64,000 nt of DNA from Saposhnikovia divaricata. Its lineage: Eukaryota; Streptophyta; Magnoliopsida; Apiales; Apiaceae. This document shows positions 49,044-60,261 of the stretch, one piece after another. Where the stretch lies: positions 148,549,647 through 148,613,646 of the forward strand of contig CM071597.1 in the NCBI GenBank assembly GCA_036435485.1, read 5' to 3'. The notes beneath the pieces were generated by a model. The model saw only the letters and a program-made list of their open reading frames with translations, did no database searches and was not told the DNA's origin. Positions within the stretch are counted from its first letter, which is position 1, and each line of letters opens with the position of its first letter. Position numbers and translations under genes: made by a program.

Positions 49044-49559
49044 GTAAGCAACCCAAACACACAAGATAGCGATAATGCAGAAAATGCAACACGGTAAATG
49101 TCCCTGTATCCAGAACCATTATAACACAAAGTGAGTCAATTTAGAGGAATTCAAGAAAATTGAATTCAATTATCTTGATACAATCACACAAACCGAATAA
49201 TTTTGAAACACGAAGAACAGTCCTTGAAAATACTTACATTGGGGCCAAGAAGAGGAACAAGCCAGTCAACTGTAGGAGGATTGGACATCGATCCGGAAAG
49301 GTGAGTTGGATCTGTTTGTTTTGACTTGAATCTGTGTGTTTTGTGTTGGGTGTGTGATTTGGTTGGGAGATAAAAAGGGAAAAAAATTTAGAAGGGGTAA
49401 AATGAAAGAGTTCATGAGCTGGGTTTGTAAAAAAAAAGAGAGTTGTATCGTGTATTAGTGGTTGAGAGGGTGGGAAATAAAAATCTGATAAAGGGGGGAA
49501 ATAAAATTTGATAAAGGGGGGAAATGAAATATTGGGCAGGGTGGGAAATGAAATTTGCA

Positions 49560-50115
49560 AAGCCGGGAAAGGAAATATAGTAATTTTGGGATGAAAAACT
49601 ATTTTTAAAAAGATATTAGGTATAATCGGGACTGGATATTAGGTATTTTTTTTGAATAATTTCTTCGATGATCGAACCGTACGAAAGTTAATAAACACTC
49701 ATTTTAGTGTTGGGAAAAAATAATCGAAAAATAAAAAGGTCGGGTTGTACGAGATTTTAACAAAAAAGTAGTAAAAGTTCTGTTTCTTGTAACAAGACAC
49801 GATCTAAATTAACTGAATAATTTTTTTGAATGATTTCTTCGATGATCGAATCTTACGAAAGTTAATAAACACTCATTTTAGTGTTGGGAAAAAATAATCG
49901 AAAAATAAAAAGGTCGGGTTGTACGAGATTTTAACAAAAACGTAGTAAAAGTGTTGTTTCCTATAACGAGGCACGGTCCAGATTCACTGAATAATTTTTT
50001 TTGAATGATTTCTTCAACGATTGAACCGTACGGATGTTAATAAACACTCATATTAGTGTTTGGAAAAAATAATCAAAAAATAAAAAGGTCGGTTGTACGA
50101 GGTTTTAACAAAAAG
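49560..50115 (-). repeat. ~175-bp tandem repeats, inverted block (CACTA-5)
   Basis: Three monomers, spaced 175 and 174 bases by the landmark GA(A/T)CCGTACG at 49673, ~49848 and 50022. The reverse complement of this landmark region (TTAACATCCGTACGGTTCAA) resembles the landmark of the following block (TTAACATTCGTACGGTTGGA), so these monomers are the same family in the opposite orientation. The region 49234-49560 just before is low-complexity Pro/Phe-coding sequence that I do not call a gene. Confidence 0.75.
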
Positions 50116-50132
50116 TAGTACAAATAATATTA

Positions 50133-51480
50133 TATTATAAACACGTGTAAGAATGAATTTTTTTTTCCTAATTTTTTGTACACATCATTCAAATCATTAG
50201 ATATTAACATCTGTATGGTTGGATAGATGAAAAAAAATTATAAAAATTATTATTCCAAAATTATACTAGTTTGACCAAGTAGTACTTTGGTAGTTGACCT
50301 TTAAAATATCATACAAGAATTATTTGTTTTTTTCTAATTTTTTTTTACATATCACTAAAATCAGTATATAACATCTTCTGTGCAGTTGGATCATCAAAAA
50401 ATAATTTAAAAAAAAATAGATCATGTTCAATCGGTACGACACTACTTAGAGCGAGTAGTACTTTTGGAGGATTTATATTATAAACACGTACAAGAATGAA
50501 TTCTTTTTTCCTAAATTTTTGTACACAGCACTCAAATCATTAGATATTAACATTCGTATGGTTGGATCGTCGAAAAAAAAAACTAGAAAATATATTATTC
50601 CAAAATCATACTAGTTTGACCAAGTAGTACTTTGATAGTTGACCTTTAAAATATCATACGAGAATGATTTGTTTTTTTCAAAATTTTTTTTACATATCAC
50701 TAAAATCAGTATATAACATCATCTGTGCGGTTGGATCGTCAAAAAATAATTTTAAAAAAATAGATCATGTTCAATCGGTACGACACTACTTAGAGCTAGT
50801 AGTACTTTTGGAGGATTTATATTATAAACACGTACAAGAATGAATTCTTTTTTCCTAAATTTTTGTACACAACACTCAAATCATTAGATATTAACATTCG
50901 TACGGTTGGATCGTCGAAAAAAAAACTAGAAAATATATTATTCCAAAATTATACTAGTTTGACCAAGTAGTACTTTGATAGTTGACCTTTAAAATATCAT
51001 ACAAGAATGATTTGTTTTTTTCTAATTTTTTTTACATATCACTAAAATCAGTATATAACATCATCTGTGCGGTTGGATCGTCAAAAAATAATTTTAAAAA
51101 AATAGATCATGTTCAATCGGTACGACACTACTTATACTGGTTTTACCAAAGAGTTCTTTGTTAGTTGACCATTAAAATATCATACAAGAATGATTCGTTT
51201 TGTTATAATTTTTTACACACATCACTAAAATCAGTATATAAAATCATTTGTACGGTTGGATCGTCGAAAAAAAAAAATTAAAAAAATAGATCATGTTCAA
51301 TCGGTACGACACTAGTTAGAATGAGTAGTACTTTTGGCGGATTTATATTATAAACACGTACAAGAATGATTATTTTTTCTAACTTTTTGCACAAATCACT
51401 AAAATTAGTATATAACATCATCGGTACGGTTGGATCGTCCAAATTTTTTTTAAAATTCACTAAAATATTTTTTTGAATGC
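50133..51480 (+). repeat. ~172-bp tandem repeats with two-monomer higher order (CACTA-5)
   Basis: Eight copies of the landmark GGTTGGATCGTC at 50219, 50386, 50561, 50731, 50904, 51072, 51254 and 51428 (intervals 167-182). Alternate monomers are more alike, giving a ~345-base double unit that begins ATTATAAACACGTACAAGAA. AT-rich and non-coding. Confidence 0.88.
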
Positions 51481-53709
51481 TTTACACAACATTTTTGCAA
51501 GGTGTTGTCGTCCGAAAAAGTGATATCGTAGCCATTTTCATCCTTACCTATTACAACACCAAGTATGTGTGTTAGCTTAGAGATGAAAAGTGTTGGCGTA
51601 GATGTTTTATAATTTTAAAATTAATAAATTAAAACTTTTACATTTTTATTTAAGAAATTGTATATATGTATTAAAAAAGTAGAATAAATTGTGAAATGAA
51701 TTTATTTATTATACTGAAAATATTAAATTAAATAGGAATGAATGATGATTTTTTTGAATAATTTTAAAATGAACAAATTTTGTAAAAAAACAAATTTGAA
51801 CAATGAAATAATTATAGAACTAACTTAAAAAAAACAAAAACAACACGTGGGTTTATGAAATGCTAGAGCGGCAATTCTACCGCCTCCCTCATTTGCCCAA
51901 ATTTTAACAAATTAAGCCCATTATTTTCTCCCTCTCTCTTTCACTCTATCTCTCTCCCTCTCTGCATCTCTCTTATCTCTCTCTCTCCCTACATATCCAG
52001 ATATACACATACATAAATCTGCTGCGTAGTCGATTTGGCTGTTAATCGATTTATCAATTAAGGATTCAATCCATCGTTCTTCTCGTTTTTAAAACCTTAA
52101 GCATACGATTTGGGTTCAATTGATTGGCTGTTCAAACAACTCGTGTTCAAGCTTGGGGGATTTGGGAAATGACTCTAAAGTGAAGATTACTAGTCTCCTT
52201 CCCATCTCCACAAACGCCACAAGCCCCTTTCCTTTTCTGCGATTAAATCCCCCCAACCCCTTTTGATTTCTATGAGTTACGGCTGTTTTGATACCGAGTT
52301 ATGCTGAGATTGTCTGTTGATACCGAGTTTTTATGCGCGAATTGCCGAATTGTGATGGTTGAGTCGTTCGTTGTATGGTTTTAGCTGCAATCCTCTCTCC
52401 TTGTCCCTGTAATTTCATTTTTGTCGAGTTGTGTTTGAGTTCGCTGGTCGAGTTGTTTTAACTGGGTTGTTGCTTGATTTTATTTTGTAAATCAGTTGTT
52501 CTCTTTTAGTTTGATTGTAGTTTGAATTTCATAGCTGAGTTTTAAGCCGAGTTAATTTGTTTACAATTGAGTTCTGAGTTATTGTTTTCATCACTGAGTT
52601 AGTTCTGATTGTTCGAAATGAATTAGATCCCTTGTTGCTATCAAATTTATTATTGAGTAGCTTTATTGAGTTTAGTTCGCAAATTTATGTGCATTTTCGT
52701 TGTTGTCGGTCCTTTCGTTTGTTGTTATTCTTGCCAAAATGCTATCCGAATTGACGATTTCTGCGCCCTTGTGTCGTCCGAAAACATCTGAGCTCATTAA
52801 GTTTGATTCGAGTTTGCGAATGTTTGCTCTTGTCCGAGTTTTTATGCCATTGATAGTTGTTACAAGGTGTTCTGTTTTAGGCCGTTTGTCGAATTGAAAT
52901 CCTGAGTTGATGTGGCTGTTTTTTTTCCGAATCCATTTCAATGCAGTCCAGTCTTGTTTTTGGTTAGGTTTGTTCTGTGTTTCATTGTTTTATTGTTATA
53001 TGTGAATCCTTTTTGTTTGGCTAACTAATTTTACAAAGAAGTCATGTCATTTTTTTATTAAAATTTTTCTGTGAATAAAATCTATTTTCAATTCTAATAG
53101 TTAAAAATTAAAAATTCAGTGTTTGTTAAGTTTAAAATAGTTTAACTAAATTTTCTTTAAAAAAAAAGGAAAAAAAAAAAGAAAGAAAAAAAAATATAGT
53201 TTAAATTTCTTTTGGCAATTAAATCCCAAAATCAAAATCAATTCAACTTTAAATAGTAAAAATGCAAGAATTCAGTTTTGTTTGTTAAAATAGATTAATT
53301 AAATTTTCCTAAAAATTGTGTAAATTTTCTTTTACAAATTAAATAGTTTTTCTAGTTTTAAACCTTAAATTTTAGCTTTTAATTAATTAGTTAAAAAAAT
53401 AGAATAATAATAAAATGTTCTTATAAATAGTGGTTTTCTTTTAGAAATTAATTTAGGTTAAAATCAAAATATTTCAAAACCAAATTGTCCTAATTCGCCT
53501 AAGTTAAAAATTAAGTTTGCGAAAATATTATTCCCTGTGGATCGAATCATAAATACTAAAACGAGATAGTGCGCTTGCGATATTAAATGTCATGTTTTCG
53601 GCACATCAGATTGTTGGTTGGTTTGTTCTCTTCTGTTTGACCTTTGTTGATTTGTTGGATGCCAATTTGGTAGGTTAGCCATCTTTTAAATATGTTTTTT
53701 TTTTCATGT
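51481..53709. other. Non-coding interior of CACTA-5 with a gene-leader-like block
   Basis: A CT-rich block (about 51925-52005) is followed by sequence resembling a plant 5' leader and first intron (repeated GAGTT(G/T), TTTGATT words), then AT-rich sequence. I find no credible reading frame; frames at 52672-52941 and 52700-52897 overlap on opposite strands without domains. Possibly the captured 5' part of a host gene. Confidence 0.35.
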
Positions 53710-54201
53710 ACAGTTCATTAGACAACAGTTTTAAACAGAAGACACTTGTATGAGTTGAAACACACAATAGGCCAGAACCTGTTGTGTGTTGGATTAAGTT
53801 CATACAACAGTATGTAAAGCACTTGAGTTAAATATCATTACACAATACACCACATTGGAAATCACTTGTCTCATTTTAACAATACTTTTTACGAAGTATT
53901 GTCTATGCTTCATTCACATAATATTTCTAAAAAATGTTGTGTGTTGGTTAACTGTCACACAACACTATGGATAACATATTGTATGACTGCTACTTAGACA
54001 ACAGACCTAAAAAACACTTGTCTGAACTAAAAATACTTATGCATTTACACAACACCCGTGGTTTTGGCCCATTGTGTGAATGTAGGATTAGACAATACTT
54101 TTTCGAGCATGAAAATACTAGTTGTCTGATCATTTCGGGAAACACTTTTTTCCATGGGTGTTGTCTGAGGGGTGTCGTATATAGCCAGATTTCTTGTAGT
54201 G
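53710..54201. repeat. Right subterminal repeats of CACTA-5
   Basis: Short words ACAACA, ACACTTGT, GTTGTCTGA and AATACT in both orientations up to the terminus. Two overlapping opposite-strand open frames (53967-54242 and 53990-54271) are artefacts of these repeats. Confidence 0.85.
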
Positions 54202-54287
54202 TGGTAACATCATATGATTGTGTTACCGTAGAGGAAAAATAACATAGCAAATCAACATATTTTTGCAACATACATGATCATACAATT

Positions 54288-54515
54288 TTTTTTTTTAACA
54301 TGGGAACCCGCAGCCGCTACCCTTCGGGTGCGCTCTGGGTAAACCCAAGGGCTCACGCAATAGCCTGAAAACCATGTGATCCAAGGCAAACCGCACAAGT
54401 GCGACAGGCTCTGCCCCAGGATGGCATAATCACAAATCCACCTCCCATGGGAGTCGAACCTGTGACCAAGAGGTGAGATGGCCTCTCTTTAACCAACTGA
54501 GACAACCCTTGCGGG
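54288..54515 (-). mobile_element. SINE copy in unit 3
   Basis: Same insertion, target duplications at 54273-54287 and 54516-54530; lies just right of CACTA-5. Confidence 0.92.
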
Positions 54516-55599
54516 CATGATCATACAATTGCCATAGACCATCTATGGTGTAGTGCGTTGAGATGTCGAACAACATGTGAGTCCTTGAGATATCGAATAT
54601 GCCTTTTTCAAAAGTGAAGTCTTTGAGATATCGAATGCTGCTTTTGTTGACTTCTTGAGATATCGAATAGTGACTTTTGACATATGGAATGCTTCACATC
54701 ATGAAATCCTGACTTCTCTAATAGTGCAAATTACTTCTCGAAATTGAAATCCCTAATTGATTTGTGAAATTGATTAAACGCCAGTTGTTTGAGTGATTTG
54801 ATTTGTTTACCGTCGAGAGTGCGGGATATGGAAGACAGATGAGAGTGTAAAGAGAAGAGTGGGTGAGTGAAAAGAGATAAGAGTGTGAGTGTGGGCGGTA
54901 TTTTTGCCCCTCGTGCTTTTGTCTTAAATTTTCTAACCCCGCCCAACTTTTCTAACCCGCGCTCTTGTCTTCGTTCTGTGAGGTTTTTAGTAAAAAATAT
55001 TTTTCTTTTTCTTCAATAATTATTTATTATAATTTTATTAAAATTGTTTTCATATTTATAAAAATAAAATTGATACTTATTTGATAAAATTTATATATTT
55101 GTAAAGTTGTCTACATTAATTTTATCAAATAAAATATGATCATATATGATATGATAAATTATTTAAATTCATAACATTTTTCCCAAAAATTAAAATTAGT
55201 TTATTAAATATTTAGAATTACTTAAATATTTAAATATATTAATTATTCCTTTATCTGGTCAATCTTAAAAAAATTTAATCCAATTATATTAATTAATTTA
55301 ATTAGTTTCAAAATCTAAACAAAATTAAAGTAATTATGTTAATTAAAATAGATTTTTTAAATACCCCTCCTTACTGTAACATATTGGTATGGCTACGGTA
55401 ACATCACATGACTTGTTACCGTAAAGGGGCTATAGCAACATATTGGTATGGCTATGGTAACATCGCATGACTAGTTACCGTAGATGGGCTATTGCAACAT
55501 ATCGGTATGCTATGGTAACATCATATGATTGTGTTACCGTAGAGGAAAAATAACATAGCAAATGCAACATATTTTTGCAACATACATGATCATACAATT

Positions 55600-55825
55600 T
55601 TTTTTTAACATGGGAACCCATAGCCGCTACCCTTCGGGTGCGCTCTGGGTAAACCCATGGGCTCACGCAATAGCCTGAAAACCACGTGATTCAAGGCAAA
55701 CCGCATAAGTGCGACACGCTCTGCCCCAGGATGGCATAATCACAAATCCACCTCCCATGGGAGTCGAACCTGTGACCAAGAGGTGAGATGGCCTCTCTTT
55801 AACCAACTGAGACAACCCTTGCAGG
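55600..55825 (-). mobile_element. SINE copy in unit 4
   Basis: Same insertion, target duplication left at 55585-55599 and right from 55826. Shares changes (GGAACCCATAGCC, GCGACACGC) with the unit 5 copy, so units 4 and 5 are closest relatives. Confidence 0.92.
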
Positions 55826-56807
55826 CATGATCATACAATTGCTATAGACCATCTATGGTGTAGTGCGTTGAGATGTCGAACAGCATGTGAGTCCTTGAGA
55901 TATCGAATATACCTTTTTCAAAAGTGAAGTCTTTGAGATATCGAATGTTGCTTTTGTTGACTTCTTGAGATATCGAATAGTGACTTTTGACATATGGAAT
56001 GCTTCACATCATGAAATCCTGACTTCTCTAATAGTGCAAATTACTTCTCGAAATTGAAATCCCTAATTGATTTGTGAAATTGATTAAACGCCAGTTGTTT
56101 GAGTGATTTGATTTGTTTACCGTCGAGAGTGCGGGAGATGGAAGACAGATGAGAGTGTAAAGAGAAGAGTGGGTGAGTGAAAAGAGATAAGAGTGTGAGT
56201 GTGGGCGGTATTTTTGCCCCTCGTGCTTTTGTCTTAAATTTTCTAACCCCGCCCTACTTTTCTAACCCGCGCTCTTGTCTTCGTTCTGTGAGGTTTTTAG
56301 TAAAAAATATTTTTCTTTTTCTTCAATAATTATTTATTATAATTTTATTAAAATTGTTTTCATATTTATAAAAATAAAATTGATACTTATTTGATAAAAT
56401 TTATATATTTTTAAAGTTGTCTACATTAATTTTATCAAATAAAATATGATCATATATGATAAGATAAATTATTTAAATTCATAACATTTTTCCCAAAAAT
56501 TAAAATTAGTTTATTAAATATTTAGAATTACTTAAATATTTAAATATATTAATTATTCCTTTATCTGGTCAATCTAAAAAAATTTAATCCAATTATATTA
56601 ATTAATTTAATTAGTTTCAAAATCTAAACAAAATTAAAGTAATTATGTTAATTAAAATAGATTTTTTAAATACCCCTCCTTACTGTAACATATGGGCTAT
56701 TGCAACATATTGGTATGCTATAGTAACATCATATGATTGTGTTACCGTAGAGGAAAAATAACATAGCAAATTCAACATATTTTTGTAACATACATGATCA
56801 TACAATT

Positions 56808-57034
56808 TTTTTTTTAACATGGGAACCCATAGCCGCTACCCTTCGGGTGCGCTCTGGGTAAACCCATGGGCTCACGCAATAGCCTGAAAACCACGTGATT
56901 CAAGGCAAACCGCATAAGTGCGACACGCTCTGCCCCAGGATGGCATAATCACAAATCCACCTCCCATGGGAGTCGAACCTGTGACCAAGAGGTGAGATGG
57001 CCTCTCTTTAACCAACTGAGACAACCCTTGCGGG
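56808..57034 (-). mobile_element. SINE copy in unit 5
   Basis: Same insertion, target duplication left at 56793-56807 and right from 57035. Shares diagnostic changes with unit 4. Confidence 0.92.
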
Positions 57035-58118
57035 CATGATCATACAATTGCTATAGACCATCTATGGTGTAGTGCGTTGAGATGTCGAACAGCATGTGAG
57101 TCCTTGAGATATCGAATATACCTTTTTCAAAAGTGAAGTCTTTGAGATATCGAATGCTGCTTTTGTTGACTTCTTGAGATATCGAATAGTGACTTTTGAC
57201 ATATGGAATGCTTCACATCATGAAATCCTGACTTCTCTAATAGTGCAAATTACTTCTCGAAATTGAAATCCCTAATTGATTTGTGAAATTGATTAAACGC
57301 CAGTTGTTTGAGTGATTTGATTTGTTTACCGTCGAGAGTGCGGGAGATGGAAGACAGATGAGAGTGTAAAGAGAAGAGTGGGTGAGTGAAAAGAGATAAG
57401 AGTGTGAGTGTGGGCGGTATTTTTGCCCCTCGTGCTTTTGTCTTAAATTTTCTAACCCCGCCCTACTTTTCTAACCCGCGCTCTTGTCTTCGTTCTGTGA
57501 GGTTTTTAGTAAAAAATATTTTTCTTTTTCTTCAATAATTATTTATTATAATTTTATTAAAATTGTTTTCATATTTATAAAAATAAAATTGATACTTATT
57601 TGATAAAATTTATATATTTTTAAAGTTGTCTACATTAATTTTATCAAATAAAATATGATCATATATGATATGATAAATTATTTAAATTCATAACATTTTT
57701 CCCAAAAATTAAAATTAGTTTATTAAATATTTAGAATTACTTAAATATTTAAATATATTAATTATTCCTTTATCTGGTCAATCTTAAAAAAATTTAATCC
57801 AATTATATTAATTAATTTAATTAGTTTCAAAATCTAAACAAAATTAAAGTAATTATGTTAATTAAAATAGATTTTTTAAATACCCCTCCTTACTGTAACA
57901 TATTGGTATGGCTACGGTAACATCACATGACTTGTTACCGTAAAGGGGCTATAGCAACATATTGGTATGGCTATGGTAACATCGCATGACTTGTTACCGT
58001 AGAGGGGCTATTGCAACATATTGGTATGCTATGGTAACATCATATGATTGTGTTACCGTAGAGGAAAAATAACATAGCAAATACAACTTATTTTTGCAAC
58101 ATACATGATCATACAATT

Positions 58119-58346
58119 TTTTTTTTTAACATGGGAACCCGCAGCCGCTACCCTTCGGGTGCGCTCTGGGTAAACCCATGGGCTCACGAAATAGACTGAA
58201 AACCACGTGATCCAAGGCAAACCGCACAAGTGCGACACGCTCTGCCCCAGGATGGCATAATCACAAATCCACCTCCCATGGGAGTCGAACCTATGACCAA
58301 GAGGTGAGATGGCCTCTCTTTAACCAACTGAGACAACCCTTGCGGG
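58119..58346 (-). mobile_element. SINE copy in unit 6
   Basis: Same insertion, target duplications at 58104-58118 and 58347-58361. Confidence 0.92.
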
Positions 58347-58573
58347 CATGATCATACAATTGCCATAGACCATCTATGGTGTAGTGCCTTGAGATATCGA
58401 ACAACATGTGAGTCCTTGAGATATCGAATATGCCTTTTTCAAAAGTAAAGTATTTGAGATATCGAATGCTGCTTTTGTTGACTTCTTGAGATATCGAATA
58501 GTGACTTTTGACATATGGAATGCTTCACATCACGAAATCCTGACTTCTCTAATAGTGCAAATTACTTCTCGAA

Positions 58574-58859
58574 TATGTACTTAATCAAATTTCTAAACTC
58601 TAAACTTCATCTGTGTTTATTTCTTCAGCCTTGTTCTCTAAACTTGAGGCATGATCTCTGGATCTTCCTTCAAGCATTATTTCATGACAATGATTTGTAC
58701 AATTACACAGCTAAAATTGGTGCCCTTTACAAGTACATGTTATAAGAGAAAATCTAACTAAGTGGGTTCCCCAATTAAGGGGTCGTGTAAGTAATGGAAA
58801 GCATTACAAACAATTAGGCTTGTTATAAGAGAGTTACAGACATGCCTCTGTGACTAACA
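58574..58859 (-). repeat. Truncated 3' LTR of a Ty1/copia-type element
   Basis: On the minus strand it starts TGTTAGTCACAGAGGCATG right after a polypurine tract and runs to the edge of the tandem array at 58573, where it is cut. The expected ...CA end is absent. Confidence 0.65.
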
Positions 58860-58868
58860 ATCTCCCCC
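58860..58868 (-). promoter_or_regulatory. Polypurine tract
   Basis: GGGGGAGAT on the minus strand directly before TGTTAG. Marks the 3' end of a retrotransposon internal region that extends to the right. Confidence 0.65.
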
Positions 58869-58989
58869 AAAATATGAGTAAGACCCTTAGTCACAATTTC
58901 ATGTCTAATAACAAGCCTAACATACATGAAGATATAACATTGACAAGTACATGTATGAATCTGATTAGGAATTTGGATACAAGTGCAGC

Positions 58990-59535
58990 AAGATATAGAT
59001 GATTTATGAGTGAATATTAGCCATGATCCCTTGACTTCATCCTTTGAGCTTTGGCTTCTAAATCATCATATCTCTTTGGTTCTTTTTGCATTATCATCCA
59101 TTGCCACTATGAGGCCTTGCACAATCCTATATCTCTTAGTTCATTTGCCTTAGATTCAAGAGCAGCTAACTCCTCCTCTTTTTTTCTTAGCTTCTCTTCA
59201 CTCTCCTTTCTCAGCTTCTCATGGTGGTCTCACTTCAATTTCATAAATCTTGCAATTTATATATTCTAAATTCTCTCCACTTCATCTTCATACTTCAGTA
59301 GCCTCATGATTCTTTCTAGATCAAGTAATTTACCCCAATGCTGACACATTCCTTGCTTGAATATTTTCTCTCTCTCATCCGTGTATTAAACCTCCAGACA
59401 CTCATCAACTACAGCCACATGGTAGCTTTTATGAGCTTGTAGGAATGCCAATGAATCTCTGCCATAATCCTCATCAAGAGGTGGCAAGTCTAATCCTGGT
59501 ATATTTGTGAGAGCCTGAGATGTAGATGCTTTCTT
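58990..59535 (-). pseudogene. Coiled-coil ORF remnant upstream of the polypurine tract
   Basis: The minus-strand frame contains GLDLPPLDEDYGRDSLAFLQ, later GMCQHWGKLLDLERIMRLLK and a Lys/Glu-rich coiled coil (HHEKLRKESEEKLRKKEEEL), broken by several stops. Placed between pol (absent) and the 3' LTR, it could be the extra ORF of a Sirevirus-like element, as proposed for 21031-22918, though the two proteins are not alike. Truncated on the right before CACTA-6. Confidence 0.4.
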
Positions 59536-59939
59536 ATTTTTAAAGTCTTATGTTTAACCTATTTGTAAACATCGAGAATTCAACTCAATTTGAAAAAGAA
59601 TTTTATAGTAAATAGTATAGATATAGTGTCACACGGATCTCAAACACTACGCCATAAGTGGGCTAACGTAATGGTTTTTGAAAGCGTTACGTGAAATAGT
59701 GTTACAATAGGTAGTAAATTTTGACCTATTGTAACACCACTCAACTAGTGTTACATTAGTCGAGAACTAGTATTACAGTAAAGGTCACGGTGTTGTATTA
59801 CATTAGTTAATTTTTTTATTTTTTCATTTTTCAACTATTGTGGTCCCCACCAGCAGGACCAATAGGTGGATCCCAAGAAAAAGTGGGCCCACACAAAAAA
59901 GTGTTACAAAAAAGTGTTACATTTTTTAATGCAAATTTT

Positions 59940-60215
59940 AAAGTGGGTCCCACACTTCCACGTGTCAGGTGGGCCCCACACTTCCACGTGTCAGAGTGGG
60001 CCCCACACTATCACGTGTCAGAGTGGGCCCACGCTTCCACGTGTCAGAGTGGGCCCACGCTACCATGTGGAAATGTCACGTGTCAGTGGGCCCCACACTT
60101 CCACATGTCCCACACTACCACGTGTCAGTGGGTCCCACACTGCCGCGTGTGATTGTGGGCCCACACTGCCACGTGTCAGTGGGCCCCACATTGCCATGTG
60201 TCAGTAGGCCCCACA
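59940..60215. repeat. G-box minisatellite of CACTA-6
   Basis: About eleven imperfect ~25-base units of the type GGGCCCCACACTTCCACGTG, seven with an exact CACGTG core. Same class as 1885-2125 but with ACTTCCACG in place of ATGCCACG. Three forward frames stay open through it; I do not call them genes. Confidence 0.9.
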
Positions 60216-60261
60216 TGGTGAGTGAAAATATCTACTTTTGCTCTTACTAAAAAAGAAATTG

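Larger units (their letters stand above)
46612..54201 (-). mobile_element. CACTA-5: complete CACTA element carrying host gene fragments
   Basis: Left end CACTACAAGTATTTTTGC and right end with reverse complement CACTACAAGAAATCTGGC; flanks TGG at 46609-46611 and 54202-54204. Removing the element and one TGG restores the sequence seen in the other array units (CTATGGTAACATCATATG), which proves the boundaries. Subterminal ACAACA/GTTGTCTGA repeats lie at 46612-47210 and 53710-54201. No transposase is visible. The interior holds an AMT2-type fragment, a KH-protein fragment, ~175-bp tandem repeats and a CT-rich leader-like block. 7590 bp. The left end is nearly the same as that of CACTA-3. Confidence 0.97.
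43213..58573. repeat. Six-copy tandem array of a 1.31-kb unit, interrupted by CACTA-5
   Basis: Units, each starting at ATTGAAA(T/A)CCCTAATTG (CCTTAATTG in unit 3): U1 43213-44526, U2 44527-45838, U3 45839-54742 (split by 46612-54201), U4 54743-56052, U5 56053-57261, U6 57262-58573. Lengths without the insertion are 1314, 1312, 1311, 1310, 1209 and 1312. The copies differ at only a few percent of positions by eye. Each contains a CT/GA-rich leader-like block, a GC-rich block (GCGGTATTTTTGCCCC), a long AT-rich part, three ~59-base subrepeats with GTAACATATTGGTATGGCTA, and one SINE. The last unit stops at CTTCTCGAA, exactly at the unit border. No protein gene is present; open frames within it are shadows. 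Confidence 0.95.

Noticed and set aside
49234..49560. 108-codon minus frame rich in Phe/Pro/Ser
   Set aside because: Built from low-complexity GGGAAATGAAAT-type repeats; reads as a leader or spacer, with no domain.
43213..58573. CRISPR-like array
   Set aside because: Units of 1.3 kb without spacers, in a plant nuclear-type sequence; it is a tandem duplication.
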